DNA from: Lachnoanaerobaculum sanguinis
GTDB taxonomy: Bacteria; Bacillota; Clostridia; Lachnospirales; Lachnospiraceae
Length of the DNA: 64,000 nt
Assembly (NCBI RefSeq): GCF_033242365.1
Contig: NZ_BTHK01000002.1
Span: forward strand, 157,825 to 221,824
Reading direction: 5' to 3'
Positions 44,077 to 52,470 of this stretch are shown here, piece by piece. The position numbers were made by a program, and so were the translations under genes. Below the pieces are notes generated by a model. The model was not told the DNA's origin and did not search any database. It saw only the letters and a program-made list of their open reading frames with translations. Within the stretch, counting starts at the first letter, position 1. Each line of letters begins with the position of its first letter.

Positions 44077-45417
44077 ATGAGAGAAATAAAGAGAAAAGTT
44101 TTAAAACAATTTAGCAGTGCCAGAATTATTCTGTTTGGATTTATTATTATGATATTTTTAGGGGCAAGTATTCTAAGTTTGCCTATTTCATCAAGAAGCA
44201 GGGAATTTACACCTTTTATAGATGCCCTGTTTACCGCAACCAGCGCAAGCTGTGTTACAGGCCTTATAGTATATGACACCGCTACACATTGGTCGGTATT
44301 TGGGAAAATTATAATAATAGCTATGATACAATGCGGAGGACTCGGTGTGGTAACGATGTTAACCGTATTTACTCAGGTTACAGGCAAAAAAATAGGACTA
44401 AGAGACAGAGCCACATTACAAAGTGCACTTTCAGCACCGCAAATTGGCGGTATTATCAGACTTACAAGTTTTATATTTAAAGCGACTATTATTATAGAGA
44501 TGATTGGTGCACTCCTTATGTTCCCAAGTTTTATGAAAGATTTTGGGATAACAAAGGGAATATATTATTCTGTATTTCATTCTATATCTGCATTTTGTAA
44601 TGCAGGTTTTGATTTGATGGGTGATGTAAGCAAATTTTCATCTTTGACAAAGTATCAATCCGATATAATGATAAATATAACAATAATGTTATTGATACTG
44701 ATAGGAGGTCTGGGTTTTCTTATATGGAAGGATATATTTGATTACAGGTTTGATATAAAAAGATATTCCACTCAAACTAAGATAGTGCTTACAATGACAT
44801 CTGTTTTGGTATTGTTTCCGTCCATATTATTTTTCTTTACAGAATTTAGCGGATTGGACATCAAGACAAGAGTGCTCTCAAGTTTATTTCAGGCGGTTAC
44901 ACCAAGGACTGCTGGATTTAATACTATAGATTATACGAAGTTTAGCGACAACGGTATAGCAATGACGGTTATTTTGATGTTGATAGGTGGAGGATCGGGA
45001 TCTACAGCAGGCGGTATCAAGCTGACTACAATTTTTATTTTAGTTGCTACAATGTGTTCTGTTTTAAAGCAGGACAAAGAGGTAGCAGTATTTAAGAAAA
45101 GGATTGAACCGGATATAATAAAGAATGCCGTTGCGGTATTTGCTTTGGATATATTTTTATTTATAGTCGGATCAATGATTATAAGCGGAATAGAAGGATT
45201 TTCGCTTAAAGAAACAATGTTTGAGTGTGCATCTGCTGTTGCAACGGTAGGACTGACTTTGGGTATTACACCACATCTTGGAATTATTTCAAAAATATTG
45301 TTGATATGTATGATGTATTTCGGTAGAGTCGGAGGTATAACACTTATATTTGCGGCAGTTACTCCAAAAAAGAACGGGAATGCAAGATACCCTAAGGATC
45401 AGGTAGCGGTAGGATAA
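44077..45417 (+). CDS. ktrB: potassium uptake channel subunit KtrB (TrkH family)
   Basis: A 446-residue membrane protein of the TrkH/KtrB family, with four M1-P-M2-like repeats. P-loop-like filters are seen at TATSASCVTGLIVYD, SAFCNAGFDLMGD, TPRTAGFNTIDY and ASAVATVGLTLGI, each with the conserved Gly of the selectivity filter. Starts GTG 44071 and ATG 44077 are both in frame and neither has a good ribosome site. The decarboxylase terminator ends about 10 bases upstream, so read-through or a promoter inside oadA must drive it. It pairs with the KtrA gene 18 bases downstream. Confidence 0.93.
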   Translation: MREIKRKVLKQFSSARIILFGFIIMIFLGASILSLPISSRSREFTPFIDALFTATSASCVTGLIVYDTATHWSVFGKIIIIAMIQCGGLGVVTMLTVFTQVTGKKIGLRDRATLQSALSAPQIGGIIRLTSFIFKATIIIEMIGALLMFPSFMKDFGITKGIYYSVFHSISAFCNAGFDLMGDVSKFSSLTKYQSDIMINITIMLLILIGGLGFLIWKDIFDYRFDIKRYSTQTKIVLTMTSVLVLFPSILFFFTEFSGLDIKTRVLSSLFQAVTPRTAGFNTIDYTKFSDNGIAMTVILMLIGGGSGSTAGGIKLTTIFILVATMCSVLKQDKEVAVFKKRIEPDIIKNAVAVFALDIFLFIVGSMIISGIEGFSLKETMFECASAVATVGLTLGITPHLGIISKILLICMMYFGRVGGITLIFAAVTPKKNGNARYPKDQVAVG

Positions 45418-45435
45418 ATTTTATAGAGGTGAATT

Positions 45436-46128
45436 ATGAAGAGTTTTTTGGTAATTGGTGTCGGAAGATATGGACGACATTTATGTAAAAAGTTGTATGA
45501 AATGGGATATGATGTAATGGCTGTAGACAGAAATGAGGACTGTATAGAACCGGTATTGCCTTATACTTTAAATTCAATGATAGGAGACAGTACAAAGAAG
45601 GATTTTATAAAATCAATCGGTGTAAGTAATTTTGACACCTGTTTTGTAGCCATAGGTGATGATTTTCAAACTTCTTTGGAAACCACATCGCTGCTTAGTG
45701 AATGTGGTGCAAAATATGTGGTATCCAGAGCATCCAGAGATACACATGCTAAGTTTTTACTTAGAAACGGAGCAAATGAAGTGGTATATCCTGAAAGGCA
45801 GTTGGCGGAATGGGCCGCTATAAGATACAGCTCAAATAATATTTCAAATTATATTGAATTGCCCGGAGAAAACTCTATATTTGAATGTAAGGTGCCTAAA
45901 AGCTGGGAGGGAAAAACCGTATTGGAGCTTGATATAAGGAAAAAATACAAAGTTAATATTATGGGAATAAAAAAAGGTGAGAACTGGTATATGACTATTA
46001 CTCCACAGACAAAGTTTGAAAAGGATCAGGATATAATGGTCTACGGAGCAAATAAATATTTGCAAAAATTCTTACATTTTGATTCAAGCAATTTTACAAC
46101 TGAAGAAGAGGCTGAAGAAGATGATTGA
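45436..46128 (+). CDS. ktrA: potassium uptake regulatory subunit KtrA (RCK/TrkA-N)
   Basis: A 230-residue cytoplasmic protein with an N-terminal Rossmann RCK domain (FLVIGVGRYGRHLCKKL, the nucleotide-binding GxGxxG) and a C-terminal TrkA_C domain (about 140-220). It gates KtrB in response to ATP/ADP; KtrA C-domains also bind cyclic-di-AMP in several Firmicutes. AGAGGTG precedes the ATG. The GNAT gene begins inside its last codons. Confidence 0.94.
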   Translation: MKSFLVIGVGRYGRHLCKKLYEMGYDVMAVDRNEDCIEPVLPYTLNSMIGDSTKKDFIKSIGVSNFDTCFVAIGDDFQTSLETTSLLSECGAKYVVSRASRDTHAKFLLRNGANEVVYPERQLAEWAAIRYSSNNISNYIELPGENSIFECKVPKSWEGKTVLELDIRKKYKVNIMGIKKGENWYMTITPQTKFEKDQDIMVYGANKYLQKFLHFDSSNFTTEEEAEEDD

Positions 46129-46696
46129 TGATATTTCTATAAGATCGGCAAATCCTGAGGATGCTAAAGAGCTGCTCAAAATATATGCATATTATGTAAC
46201 GGATACGGCAATATCATTTGAAACAGAAGTACCAAGTGAGGAAGAGTTTAAATTAAGAATAGAAGAGGTTTTAAAAAGCTATCCGTTTATTGTTGCCTGT
46301 AAGGATGATGAAATACTGGGATATGCCTATTTGCATTCATTTGTAGGAAGAAAGGCTTATGAATTAAGTGCAGAGACTACCATATACCTAAATCCGGATA
46401 AGAAGAAAATGGGTATAGGAAAAAAATTATACTCTGTCTTGGAGGATATAGCAAAGGCGCAGAATATAACAAATTTATATTCATGTATCGGTTATGTGGA
46501 TAAAGAGGATGAATATTTAAATAATAACAGTGTGCAGTTTCATGAACATATCGGGTTTAGAATGGTTGGAAAATTTGAAAACTGCGGTCATAAATTCGGT
46601 AGATGGTATCATATGGTGTGGATGGAGAAGATAATAGGAGAACATGGAGAGATTAGGGAGTTTTTGAAGTTTAAGGAGGTGGACTATCGTATTTAA
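46121..46696 (+). CDS. GNAT family N-acetyltransferase (phosphinothricin/YncA-like)
   Basis: A 191-residue acetyltransferase. ISIRSANPEDAKELLKIYAYY at the N-terminus, TAISFETEVPS and the acetyl-CoA loop region NPDKKKMGIGKKLY (Q/RxxGxG/A type) fit the Pat/YncA subgroup that acetylates small amines or amino-acid analogues. ATG 46121 overlaps the ktrA stop; a longer reading from 46079 has no ribosome site. It sits at the end of the ktr unit and is followed by a strong terminator. Confidence 0.87.
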   Translation: MIDDISIRSANPEDAKELLKIYAYYVTDTAISFETEVPSEEEFKLRIEEVLKSYPFIVACKDDEILGYAYLHSFVGRKAYELSAETTIYLNPDKKKMGIGKKLYSVLEDIAKAQNITNLYSCIGYVDKEDEYLNNNSVQFHEHIGFRMVGKFENCGHKFGRWYHMVWMEKIIGEHGEIREFLKFKEVDYRI

Positions 46697-46790
46697 CTTT
46701 CAAAAATTAGATAGTTAAAGGTACATTCAAAATTTCATATAGATAATATACAAAATAAATAGATATATATTAAAGGATAAAGTACATCAT

Positions 46791-46838
46791 AGCTTTCAAA
46801 ATATATTTGCGATATACAAATATATTTTGAGCTTTTTA
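46791..46838 (+). terminator. terminator after the GNAT gene
   Basis: A 14-bp perfect AT-rich stem (46796-46809 with 46817-46830) extended by AGCT/AGCT around a one-base bulge, followed by TTTTT. It separates the ktr unit from the arabinoside module. Confidence 0.8.
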
Positions 46839-46872
46839 AAGTGTATTTTGGTATAAATTTACAAGTAATGTA

Positions 46873-46900
46873 TTGACAAAATAAATGATTATGTTATTAT
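46873..46900 (+). promoter_or_regulatory. promoter of the LacI-type regulator
   Basis: TTGACA (46873-46878), 16 bases, TATTAT (46895-46900), with the start expected near 46907. Confidence 0.7.
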
Positions 46901-46910
46901 AAAGAAAAAA

Positions 46911-46922
46911 CGTAACGTTACG
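46911..46922 (+). promoter_or_regulatory. LacI operator copy 1
   Basis: CGTAACGTTACG, a perfect 12-bp palindrome centred on the AACGTT core, about 4 bases after the expected start of the regulator mRNA. The central CG is typical of LacI/GalR-family operators. The same GTAACGTTAC core recurs in front of the GH43 gene. Confidence 0.8.
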
Positions 46923-46934
46923 AATTGGAGAAAT

Positions 46935-47915
46935 ATGATAACTATAACAGAAGTTGCTAAGAAGGCAGGGGTTTCTCCTACAACTGCTTCATATGCGCTA
47001 AACGGTAGGGATGGAGTAAAGGCAGAAACAAGAGAAAAGGTACTAAAAGTTGCAAAGGAACTTAATTACATACCGAATAAGATTGCCCAAAGTTTTAGAA
47101 ATGGTAAGACAAGGACAATAACTGTAATAACAAATGAGCTTATTGAAAGAGATAATACATTCACAGGAGAATTTTTTGGAATACTGTCTGAAGCCAGAAA
47201 ACAGCATTATGATGTACTAATTAAGCTTATCGATAATAGAGAGATATCAGAGCATAAGATAAATGCAATATTCTCAAACAGAGTTTGTGACGGATTTTTA
47301 TTGTTAGGTAATTTCCCGGAATTATATTTAAAGAGTTTAGTAGAGAGTAAATCATGTGGAATATTGATATCTTCACACACCGATGAGGATATACTACAAG
47401 TCAATTGTGATGGTAAATCCGGAATATATAATATAACTAAACTAGCAATAAAAAAAGGTCATAAAAAATTGGAATACTTGACTTATCAGTACTTGACTGA
47501 AGAAGAGAAGTTGCGTTTTTCCGGTTTTAAGGATGCAGTAAAAGAAAACAAAATAGGAAATGCAGAAATTTCAATTTGTGGATTTGATAGGGGAAGTATT
47601 TATAAGACAGTTTTCAATTGTATAAAGAAGGGAACTACTTGTTTTGTTTGTTGGAATGATACCTTGGCTTATACAGTAATAAATATTTTGGAGGAAATGG
47701 ATATTAAGATTCCGGAACAGGTAAGTGTGACAGGATTTGATGATATTATTCCAACAACAGGAGAAGCTATTCTTACAACAGTTCATCAGCCGCTTTTTGA
47801 GAAAGGAAGAAAAGCTACAGAACTGCTTTTAGCTCAGATTAATCATGATATTGAGCCGGGGAAGAAAAATAATTTTTTTGTAGAAAGCCATATAGTAGAA
47901 AGGAAAAGTTTGTAG
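46935..47915 (+). CDS. LacI family regulator of the arabinoside module
   Basis: A 326-residue LacI/GalR-type repressor. The N-terminal helix-turn-helix (ITEVAKKAGVSPTTASYALN, residues 4-23) is followed by the minor-groove hinge helix (YIPNKIAQSFRNGKTRT). The C-terminal periplasmic-binding-like domain carries the standard VSVTGFDDIIPT. Ligand is unknown but probably arabinose or an arabino-oligosaccharide given the genes it precedes. Identical operator cores at its own promoter and in front of GH43 indicate autoregulation and control of the operon. Confidence 0.9.
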   Translation: MITITEVAKKAGVSPTTASYALNGRDGVKAETREKVLKVAKELNYIPNKIAQSFRNGKTRTITVITNELIERDNTFTGEFFGILSEARKQHYDVLIKLIDNREISEHKINAIFSNRVCDGFLLLGNFPELYLKSLVESKSCGILISSHTDEDILQVNCDGKSGIYNITKLAIKKGHKKLEYLTYQYLTEEEKLRFSGFKDAVKENKIGNAEISICGFDRGSIYKTVFNCIKKGTTCFVCWNDTLAYTVINILEEMDIKIPEQVSVTGFDDIIPTTGEAILTTVHQPLFEKGRKATELLLAQINHDIEPGKKNNFFVESHIVERKSL

Positions 47916-47939
47916 TGTTATACATCTACAAACTATTAT
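47910..47939 (+). promoter_or_regulatory. candidate promoter of the arabinoside operon
   Basis: TTGTAG (47910-47915, over the regulator's stop codon), 18 bases, TATTAT (47934-47939). The operator follows 13 bases later, matching the layout at the regulator's own promoter. Confidence 0.5.
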
Positions 47940-47952
47940 TTGAAACACAATA

Positions 47953-47964
47953 CGTAACGTTACA
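47953..47964 (+). promoter_or_regulatory. LacI operator copy 2
   Basis: CGTAACGTTACA shares the ten-base palindrome GTAACGTTAC with copy 1. It lies just after the candidate promoter of the GH43 gene, so repressor binding would block initiation or early elongation. Confidence 0.8.
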
Positions 47965-47989
47965 ATATAGATAATAGAGGATTTGTCCT

Positions 47990-49318
47990 ATGGTAAAAGA
48001 TAAAGAAAAAATAATATGTCCGGATCCATTCATAATAAGATGGAAAAATGATTACTATTGTTATTGCTCAGGTGAAGATGGTATAAGAGTATTCTTTTCA
48101 CATGATTTAGATAAATTTGAGGATATGGGTTACGTATATAAGGTATCTAATGAACATAGTTTTTGGGCACCATGTGTAATTGAAATAAAGGGTATTTTTT
48201 ATTTATATTATTCTTCATTGAAAGAAAATGAGTATGATGACCACAGTCATTTTTTGAAAGTTATTAGTTCTAATAGTCCTTTAGGTCCATTTAAGAATAG
48301 TGTTACATTAACAAATAAATTTTGTATTGATCCACATGTTATAAAAAAATCGGGTAAATATATAATTTTTTATGCGGCAAATATTAATGAAAATCCGGAG
48401 TATGGAAGGATGGGTACTGCAATATGGAGAGATAAATTGGAAAGTCCATGTAAACTATCTGGGAATGAAGAAACTATACTTTTCCCCAGTATTGATCAAG
48501 AGATATTTATGAAAAACAGGTTTGGTGATGGAGTTGACTGGCATACATTAGAAGGACCTTTTTATATGTCAGATGGAGAAGAAAGCTGGCTTATGTATAG
48601 TGGAAATGCATATACAAGTCCGGATTACTTTATAAATTATGCTATTGAAGATAGTAGTAGCGGTAAACTCAAATACTATAAACAACCGTCAGATAGAGAT
48701 TATTTACCACTTGTTAAAGGAAACTCAATATTGGATGGAACAGGTCATAACAGTATTACAAGAGCACCTGATCATATTACTCCAATTTTAGTATATCATG
48801 GGAGATCAAACAATCTTGAAAAATATGAAGGAGAAGATAGAGTGTTGTGCTTGGATAAAATATGGCGTGAAGGAAATATTTTGAAAACAAGTGCACCGAG
48901 TTGGGATGAGAATTTAATATTACCTAAGGCTGATATTAACTTTTTAGATAATTACTCGAAGAACGGAGAAGTATATAAACTAAAATCTAAAACAACATTT
49001 AATTTCCCGGATAGTGGTTCATACTATATTGAAGGATGCTTTAAAGCTGAAAATAAGGACATATATATTTATCTGATGGAAGGTAAAAAAATAGTAAAAA
49101 AAATAGAGATAGAGGAGGGGGATTATTGGCAGACAGTTGGAATATTGGTTTTTAACGGATTTATTAAGTTAAAAATTGAAGAAGAATGGATTGGTGAAAG
49201 AATATTGGGAGTTCCGGGCAATATGGCTATAGATACATTTGGGGAGTTAGAAATAATATACTTAGATTGTACATTTGTAAGAGATATTTATAGGAATATA
49301 CCATGTTACCTTTTGTGA
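47990..49318 (+). CDS. glycoside hydrolase family 43-like enzyme (arabinosidase/xylosidase)
   Basis: A 442-residue protein without a signal peptide, so it acts in the cytoplasm. The N-terminal five-bladed beta-propeller carries ICPDPFIIRW with the general-base Asp, HSFWAPCVIEIKGIFYLYYS, and IDPHVIKKSGKYIIFYA with the pKa-modulating Asp. The general acid Glu is probably in HTLEGPFYM. The last 120 residues form a beta-sandwich-like domain. GH43 members act on arabinans and arabinoxylans; pairing with a GH51 favours arabinofuranosides. AGAGGA lies before the ATG. Confidence 0.85.
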   Translation: MVKDKEKIICPDPFIIRWKNDYYCYCSGEDGIRVFFSHDLDKFEDMGYVYKVSNEHSFWAPCVIEIKGIFYLYYSSLKENEYDDHSHFLKVISSNSPLGPFKNSVTLTNKFCIDPHVIKKSGKYIIFYAANINENPEYGRMGTAIWRDKLESPCKLSGNEETILFPSIDQEIFMKNRFGDGVDWHTLEGPFYMSDGEESWLMYSGNAYTSPDYFINYAIEDSSSGKLKYYKQPSDRDYLPLVKGNSILDGTGHNSITRAPDHITPILVYHGRSNNLEKYEGEDRVLCLDKIWREGNILKTSAPSWDENLILPKADINFLDNYSKNGEVYKLKSKTTFNFPDSGSYYIEGCFKAENKDIYIYLMEGKKIVKKIEIEEGDYWQTVGILVFNGFIKLKIEEEWIGERILGVPGNMAIDTFGELEIIYLDCTFVRDIYRNIPCYLL

Positions 49319-49381
49319 GAAGTCAGTTTAAAAAAGGCAGTTGTAGAAATTTAAAAAATATGTTGATGGAGGGAAAATGAT

Positions 49382-50650
49382 ATGAAGAAATTATTAGCTG
49401 TGATAGTTGGAGTAAGCGTTGCGTTAAGTGCAGTTGGGTGTAGTGCAAAAGCTAAAAGTGAAAAAGAAACAAAAGCAGATGAAAAAACTGTAATAACATA
49501 CTGGAACGGTTTTACAGGTACAGATGGAGAAGTAATGCAAAGAATTGTAGATAACTACAATGAATCCAATCAATTAAATGTTGAGATACAAATGGAGAGG
49601 GTATCATGGGATACATTATATCAACAGCTTGCGACCTCTTTACCTGTAGGAGATGGACCTGATATTACTGCATTTGCTACAGAACGAATAGGTGAGTATG
49701 CGAAATCAGGTGCAATAAAACCAATTGATGAATTATATTCGAGTAAGAAAGTTGATACAACTAAAATTCCGGCAGTTTTCAATGAGAATCTTCAATATAA
49801 TGGAAATTATTATGGTGTTCCTTTAAATATAGCTTCTTTAGTTATGTATTATAATAAAGATATTTTTGATAAAGCAGGTGTAGAATATCCTAACGAAAAT
49901 TGGACATGGACAGATCTGGAGGATGCAGCGTTGAAACTTACAAAGGATATAGACGGTGAGCATCAATATGGATTTGGTATGGCTACTAATAACACAATTC
50001 CAATGTGGCCAATTATGATTTGGGCAGGTGGAGGAGACTATATAAAGGATGGAAAATCGGTATTTAACAGTGAAGAAAATATTGAAACTGTTAAGAAGTG
50101 GGCAGGATTAATAAGGGATAGTAAAATTGGCCCTCAAGTTTGTACAGGTGCTGAGATTGACACATTATTTTCAACAGGAAAGTTAGGAATGTATTTTTGT
50201 GGCCCTTGGGCAGCAGGAAGTTTTGATTCTGCAGGAGTAAACTACGGCATGGCCGGAGTTCCAAGCGGACCTTCAGGTAAAGCAACACTAGCACAAGGTG
50301 TCGGTATGTATATGACTTCAAGTGCATCAGAAGAAAAGAAAAATGCAATTTATGACTTCTTTGCATATTGGCAAAGTGTAGATGTACAAGTTGAGTGGTC
50401 AGGTAGTGTTGGCTATCCGGTAGCAAATACAGATGCTATTAAAGATGATAGATTGAAAGATAATAAAGCTGTAGCACTATTTAGTGACCAGATTCAATAT
50501 GCACATTTTTATTTACAGCAACTTACTAACTTTAATGAGATAGACAGTGATGCAATTACTCCCGCAATTGAAAAAATTTTATTAGATGGAGATGATGTGA
50601 AAACAACTTTAGATAATGCCTCAAAACAGATAGATACATTACTCAAGTGA
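49382..50650 (+). CDS. ABC sugar-binding lipoprotein (extracellular, family 1)
   Basis: A 422-residue substrate-binding protein. The signal peptide ends LSAVGC with the lipidated Cys at residue 20, followed by a Lys/Glu/Ala linker. The mature part begins VITYWNGFTGTDGEVM, typical of MalE/UgpB-type oligosaccharide binders. It would capture arabino-oligosaccharides for the two permeases that follow. A long hairpin lies between it and the first permease. GGAGGG precedes the ATG. Confidence 0.92.
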   Translation: MKKLLAVIVGVSVALSAVGCSAKAKSEKETKADEKTVITYWNGFTGTDGEVMQRIVDNYNESNQLNVEIQMERVSWDTLYQQLATSLPVGDGPDITAFATERIGEYAKSGAIKPIDELYSSKKVDTTKIPAVFNENLQYNGNYYGVPLNIASLVMYYNKDIFDKAGVEYPNENWTWTDLEDAALKLTKDIDGEHQYGFGMATNNTIPMWPIMIWAGGGDYIKDGKSVFNSEENIETVKKWAGLIRDSKIGPQVCTGAEIDTLFSTGKLGMYFCGPWAAGSFDSAGVNYGMAGVPSGPSGKATLAQGVGMYMTSSASEEKKNAIYDFFAYWQSVDVQVEWSGSVGYPVANTDAIKDDRLKDNKAVALFSDQIQYAHFYLQQLTNFNEIDSDAITPAIEKILLDGDDVKTTLDNASKQIDTLLK

Positions 50651-50655
50651 TTTTA

Positions 50656-50690
50656 TTAAAGAGTAGTGAAAATATTTCACTACTCTTTAA
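50656..50690 (+). promoter_or_regulatory. intra-operon stem-loop after the binding-protein gene
   Basis: A perfect 16-bp stem (50656-50671 with 50675-50690) with an ATA loop and AAAAAGGAG following instead of a T-run. It begins 6 bases after the binding-protein stop. Such hairpins protect the upstream mRNA and raise binding protein relative to permeases. Confidence 0.8.
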
Positions 50691-50702
50691 AAAGGAGAAT
50701 AT

Positions 50703-51602
50703 ATGATAAATTCTAAAGGTAAAAAGTATTTTGTAAAACAAAGAAGAGCAGGTGTATTATTTATATTACCGTCTATGTTGATATTCAGTATATTTGTTTT
50801 TGTACCTCTTATCATGTCATTTATCTATAGTACTCAGACATTTAATATGATGTTTAATAATGTAAAATTTGTAGGTGCTTCAAACTATATAAAGCTGATT
50901 TGTGATTCCAGATTTTGGAATGCGTTGAAAAATACTGTGTTTTACACAGTATGTATAGTTCCTTTACAAGTTATATTGGCTTTATTTGCAGGTATAGCGC
51001 TAAAAAAACAAAGTCGATTTACTGCTTTTGTTCGCTCAATATATTTTCTGCCGGCGATTGTATCAATGACGATAATTGCAATTACATGGTCATTTTTGAT
51101 AAATAATGATTATGGAATATATATGTATTTTTTCAGAAGGATTGGAATTAATATTCCAAATTTATTAAACAGTACAACGTGGGCTATGCCTACAATGATT
51201 GTTATAGGTATATGGAAGAATCTTGGCTTTAAAATGATAATTATTATTGCAGGTCTTGAAGGAATTTCAGATACATATTATGAGGTGGCTATATTGGACG
51301 GTGCCGGAAAGATGGACAAGTTTAGATATATTACTGTCCCTATGTTAATGCCGACTTTAACTTTTGTAGTTGTAGATTCTGTAATATCTTCTTTTCAAGT
51401 ATTTGATCAAGTATATGTTGTTACTAAAGGTGGACCACTCTTTACAACGGAAACATTAGTTCAATATGTGTATTCAAATGCTTTTGAGAAATCAAATATG
51501 GGTTATGCCTCTGCTATAGCAGTATCACTTTTAATGATAACATTACTGTCATCAATTCCGTTATTTAAAATTATGAAGAAAAATGAAAATGAATTATCAT
51601 AG
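50703..51602 (+). CDS. sugar ABC transporter permease 1 (MalF/UgpA type)
   Basis: A 299-residue permease with six membrane helices. The cytoplasmic EAA-type loop is YYEVAILDGAGKMDKFRYIT, close to the consensus EAAxxDGAxxxxxFxxIxlP. The N-terminal helix FILPSMLIFSIFVFVPLIM matches family 1 sugar importers. AAAAGGAG lies 6 bases before the ATG. Partner of the next gene. Confidence 0.92.
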   Translation: MINSKGKKYFVKQRRAGVLFILPSMLIFSIFVFVPLIMSFIYSTQTFNMMFNNVKFVGASNYIKLICDSRFWNALKNTVFYTVCIVPLQVILALFAGIALKKQSRFTAFVRSIYFLPAIVSMTIIAITWSFLINNDYGIYMYFFRRIGINIPNLLNSTTWAMPTMIVIGIWKNLGFKMIIIIAGLEGISDTYYEVAILDGAGKMDKFRYITVPMLMPTLTFVVVDSVISSFQVFDQVYVVTKGGPLFTTETLVQYVYSNAFEKSNMGYASAIAVSLLMITLLSSIPLFKIMKKNENELS

Positions 51603-51636
51603 GTGACAAAAATCCGATTTGAAAGGTTTGGTTATT

Positions 51637-52467
51637 ATGAGTATGAAGAGGATAAAGATTTTAAGATTATTTACCGGTATATTATTGAGTATTGGCTTAA
51701 TTATTATGTTATACCCTTTTTTATGGATGTTAATTACGTCATTTAAAAGAGAAGCAGATATAAGAAGTTTTCCACCTACGCTATTTTCAGTCAATTATAC
51801 ATTTGAAAACTACATAAATATTTGGAGAAGAATTCCTTTTTTATTATATTATAGAAATACAATTATTTTTGCAAGTTGTGTAACCATGTGTTCTATTATA
51901 TTAGACAGCATGGCAGGCTATTCCTTTGCAAGAATAGATTTCAAAGGCAAGAATATATTGTTTGTTTTTGTGCTTTTAACTTTAATGATTCCGTTTCAAG
52001 TTATTATGGTTCCATTGTATTCGGAGTTATTTCACTTGAAACTTTTAAATTCTTATTTGGGATTGATTTTACCTAGAGCAACAAATGCATTTGGAATTTT
52101 TATGATGAGACAATTTTTTGTATCACTTCCAAAAGGACTGGAGGAGGCGGCTCGTATTGATGGGTGCAGCGAGTTTCAAATATATAAAAAAATTATGCTA
52201 CCTTTATGTAAACCTGCGTTAATCACATTAATTATTTTTCACTTTATGTATAATTGGAATGATCTTTTGTATCCACTTATTATAGCGACAAAGCCTGAAA
52301 TGAAGACATTATCAGCAGGTTTGGCATCTTTTATGGGAACTCATGTAGTTGATTATGGAATTATGATGGCTGGATCAATAATGTCACTATTACCGATTTT
52401 TGTTTTTTATTGTTTTGCACAAAAGGTTTTTGTTCAAGGTATAGCGATGACCGGTATGAAGGGATAA
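51637..52467 (+). CDS. sugar ABC transporter permease 2 (MalG/UgpE type)
   Basis: A 276-residue permease with six membrane helices and the coupling loop EEAARIDGCSEFQIYKKIML. ATG 51637 with AAAGG about 10 bases upstream is preferred to the TTG at 51619. No ATP-binding gene lies in the module, so the importer would need a shared ATPase of the MsmX/UgpC type encoded elsewhere, which is common in Firmicutes. The GH51 gene starts 3 bases after the stop. Confidence 0.92.
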   Translation: MSMKRIKILRLFTGILLSIGLIIMLYPFLWMLITSFKREADIRSFPPTLFSVNYTFENYINIWRRIPFLLYYRNTIIFASCVTMCSIILDSMAGYSFARIDFKGKNILFVFVLLTLMIPFQVIMVPLYSELFHLKLLNSYLGLILPRATNAFGIFMMRQFFVSLPKGLEEAARIDGCSEFQIYKKIMLPLCKPALITLIIFHFMYNWNDLLYPLIIATKPEMKTLSAGLASFMGTHVVDYGIMMAGSIMSLLPIFVFYCFAQKVFVQGIAMTGMKG

Positions 52468-52470
52468 AGT

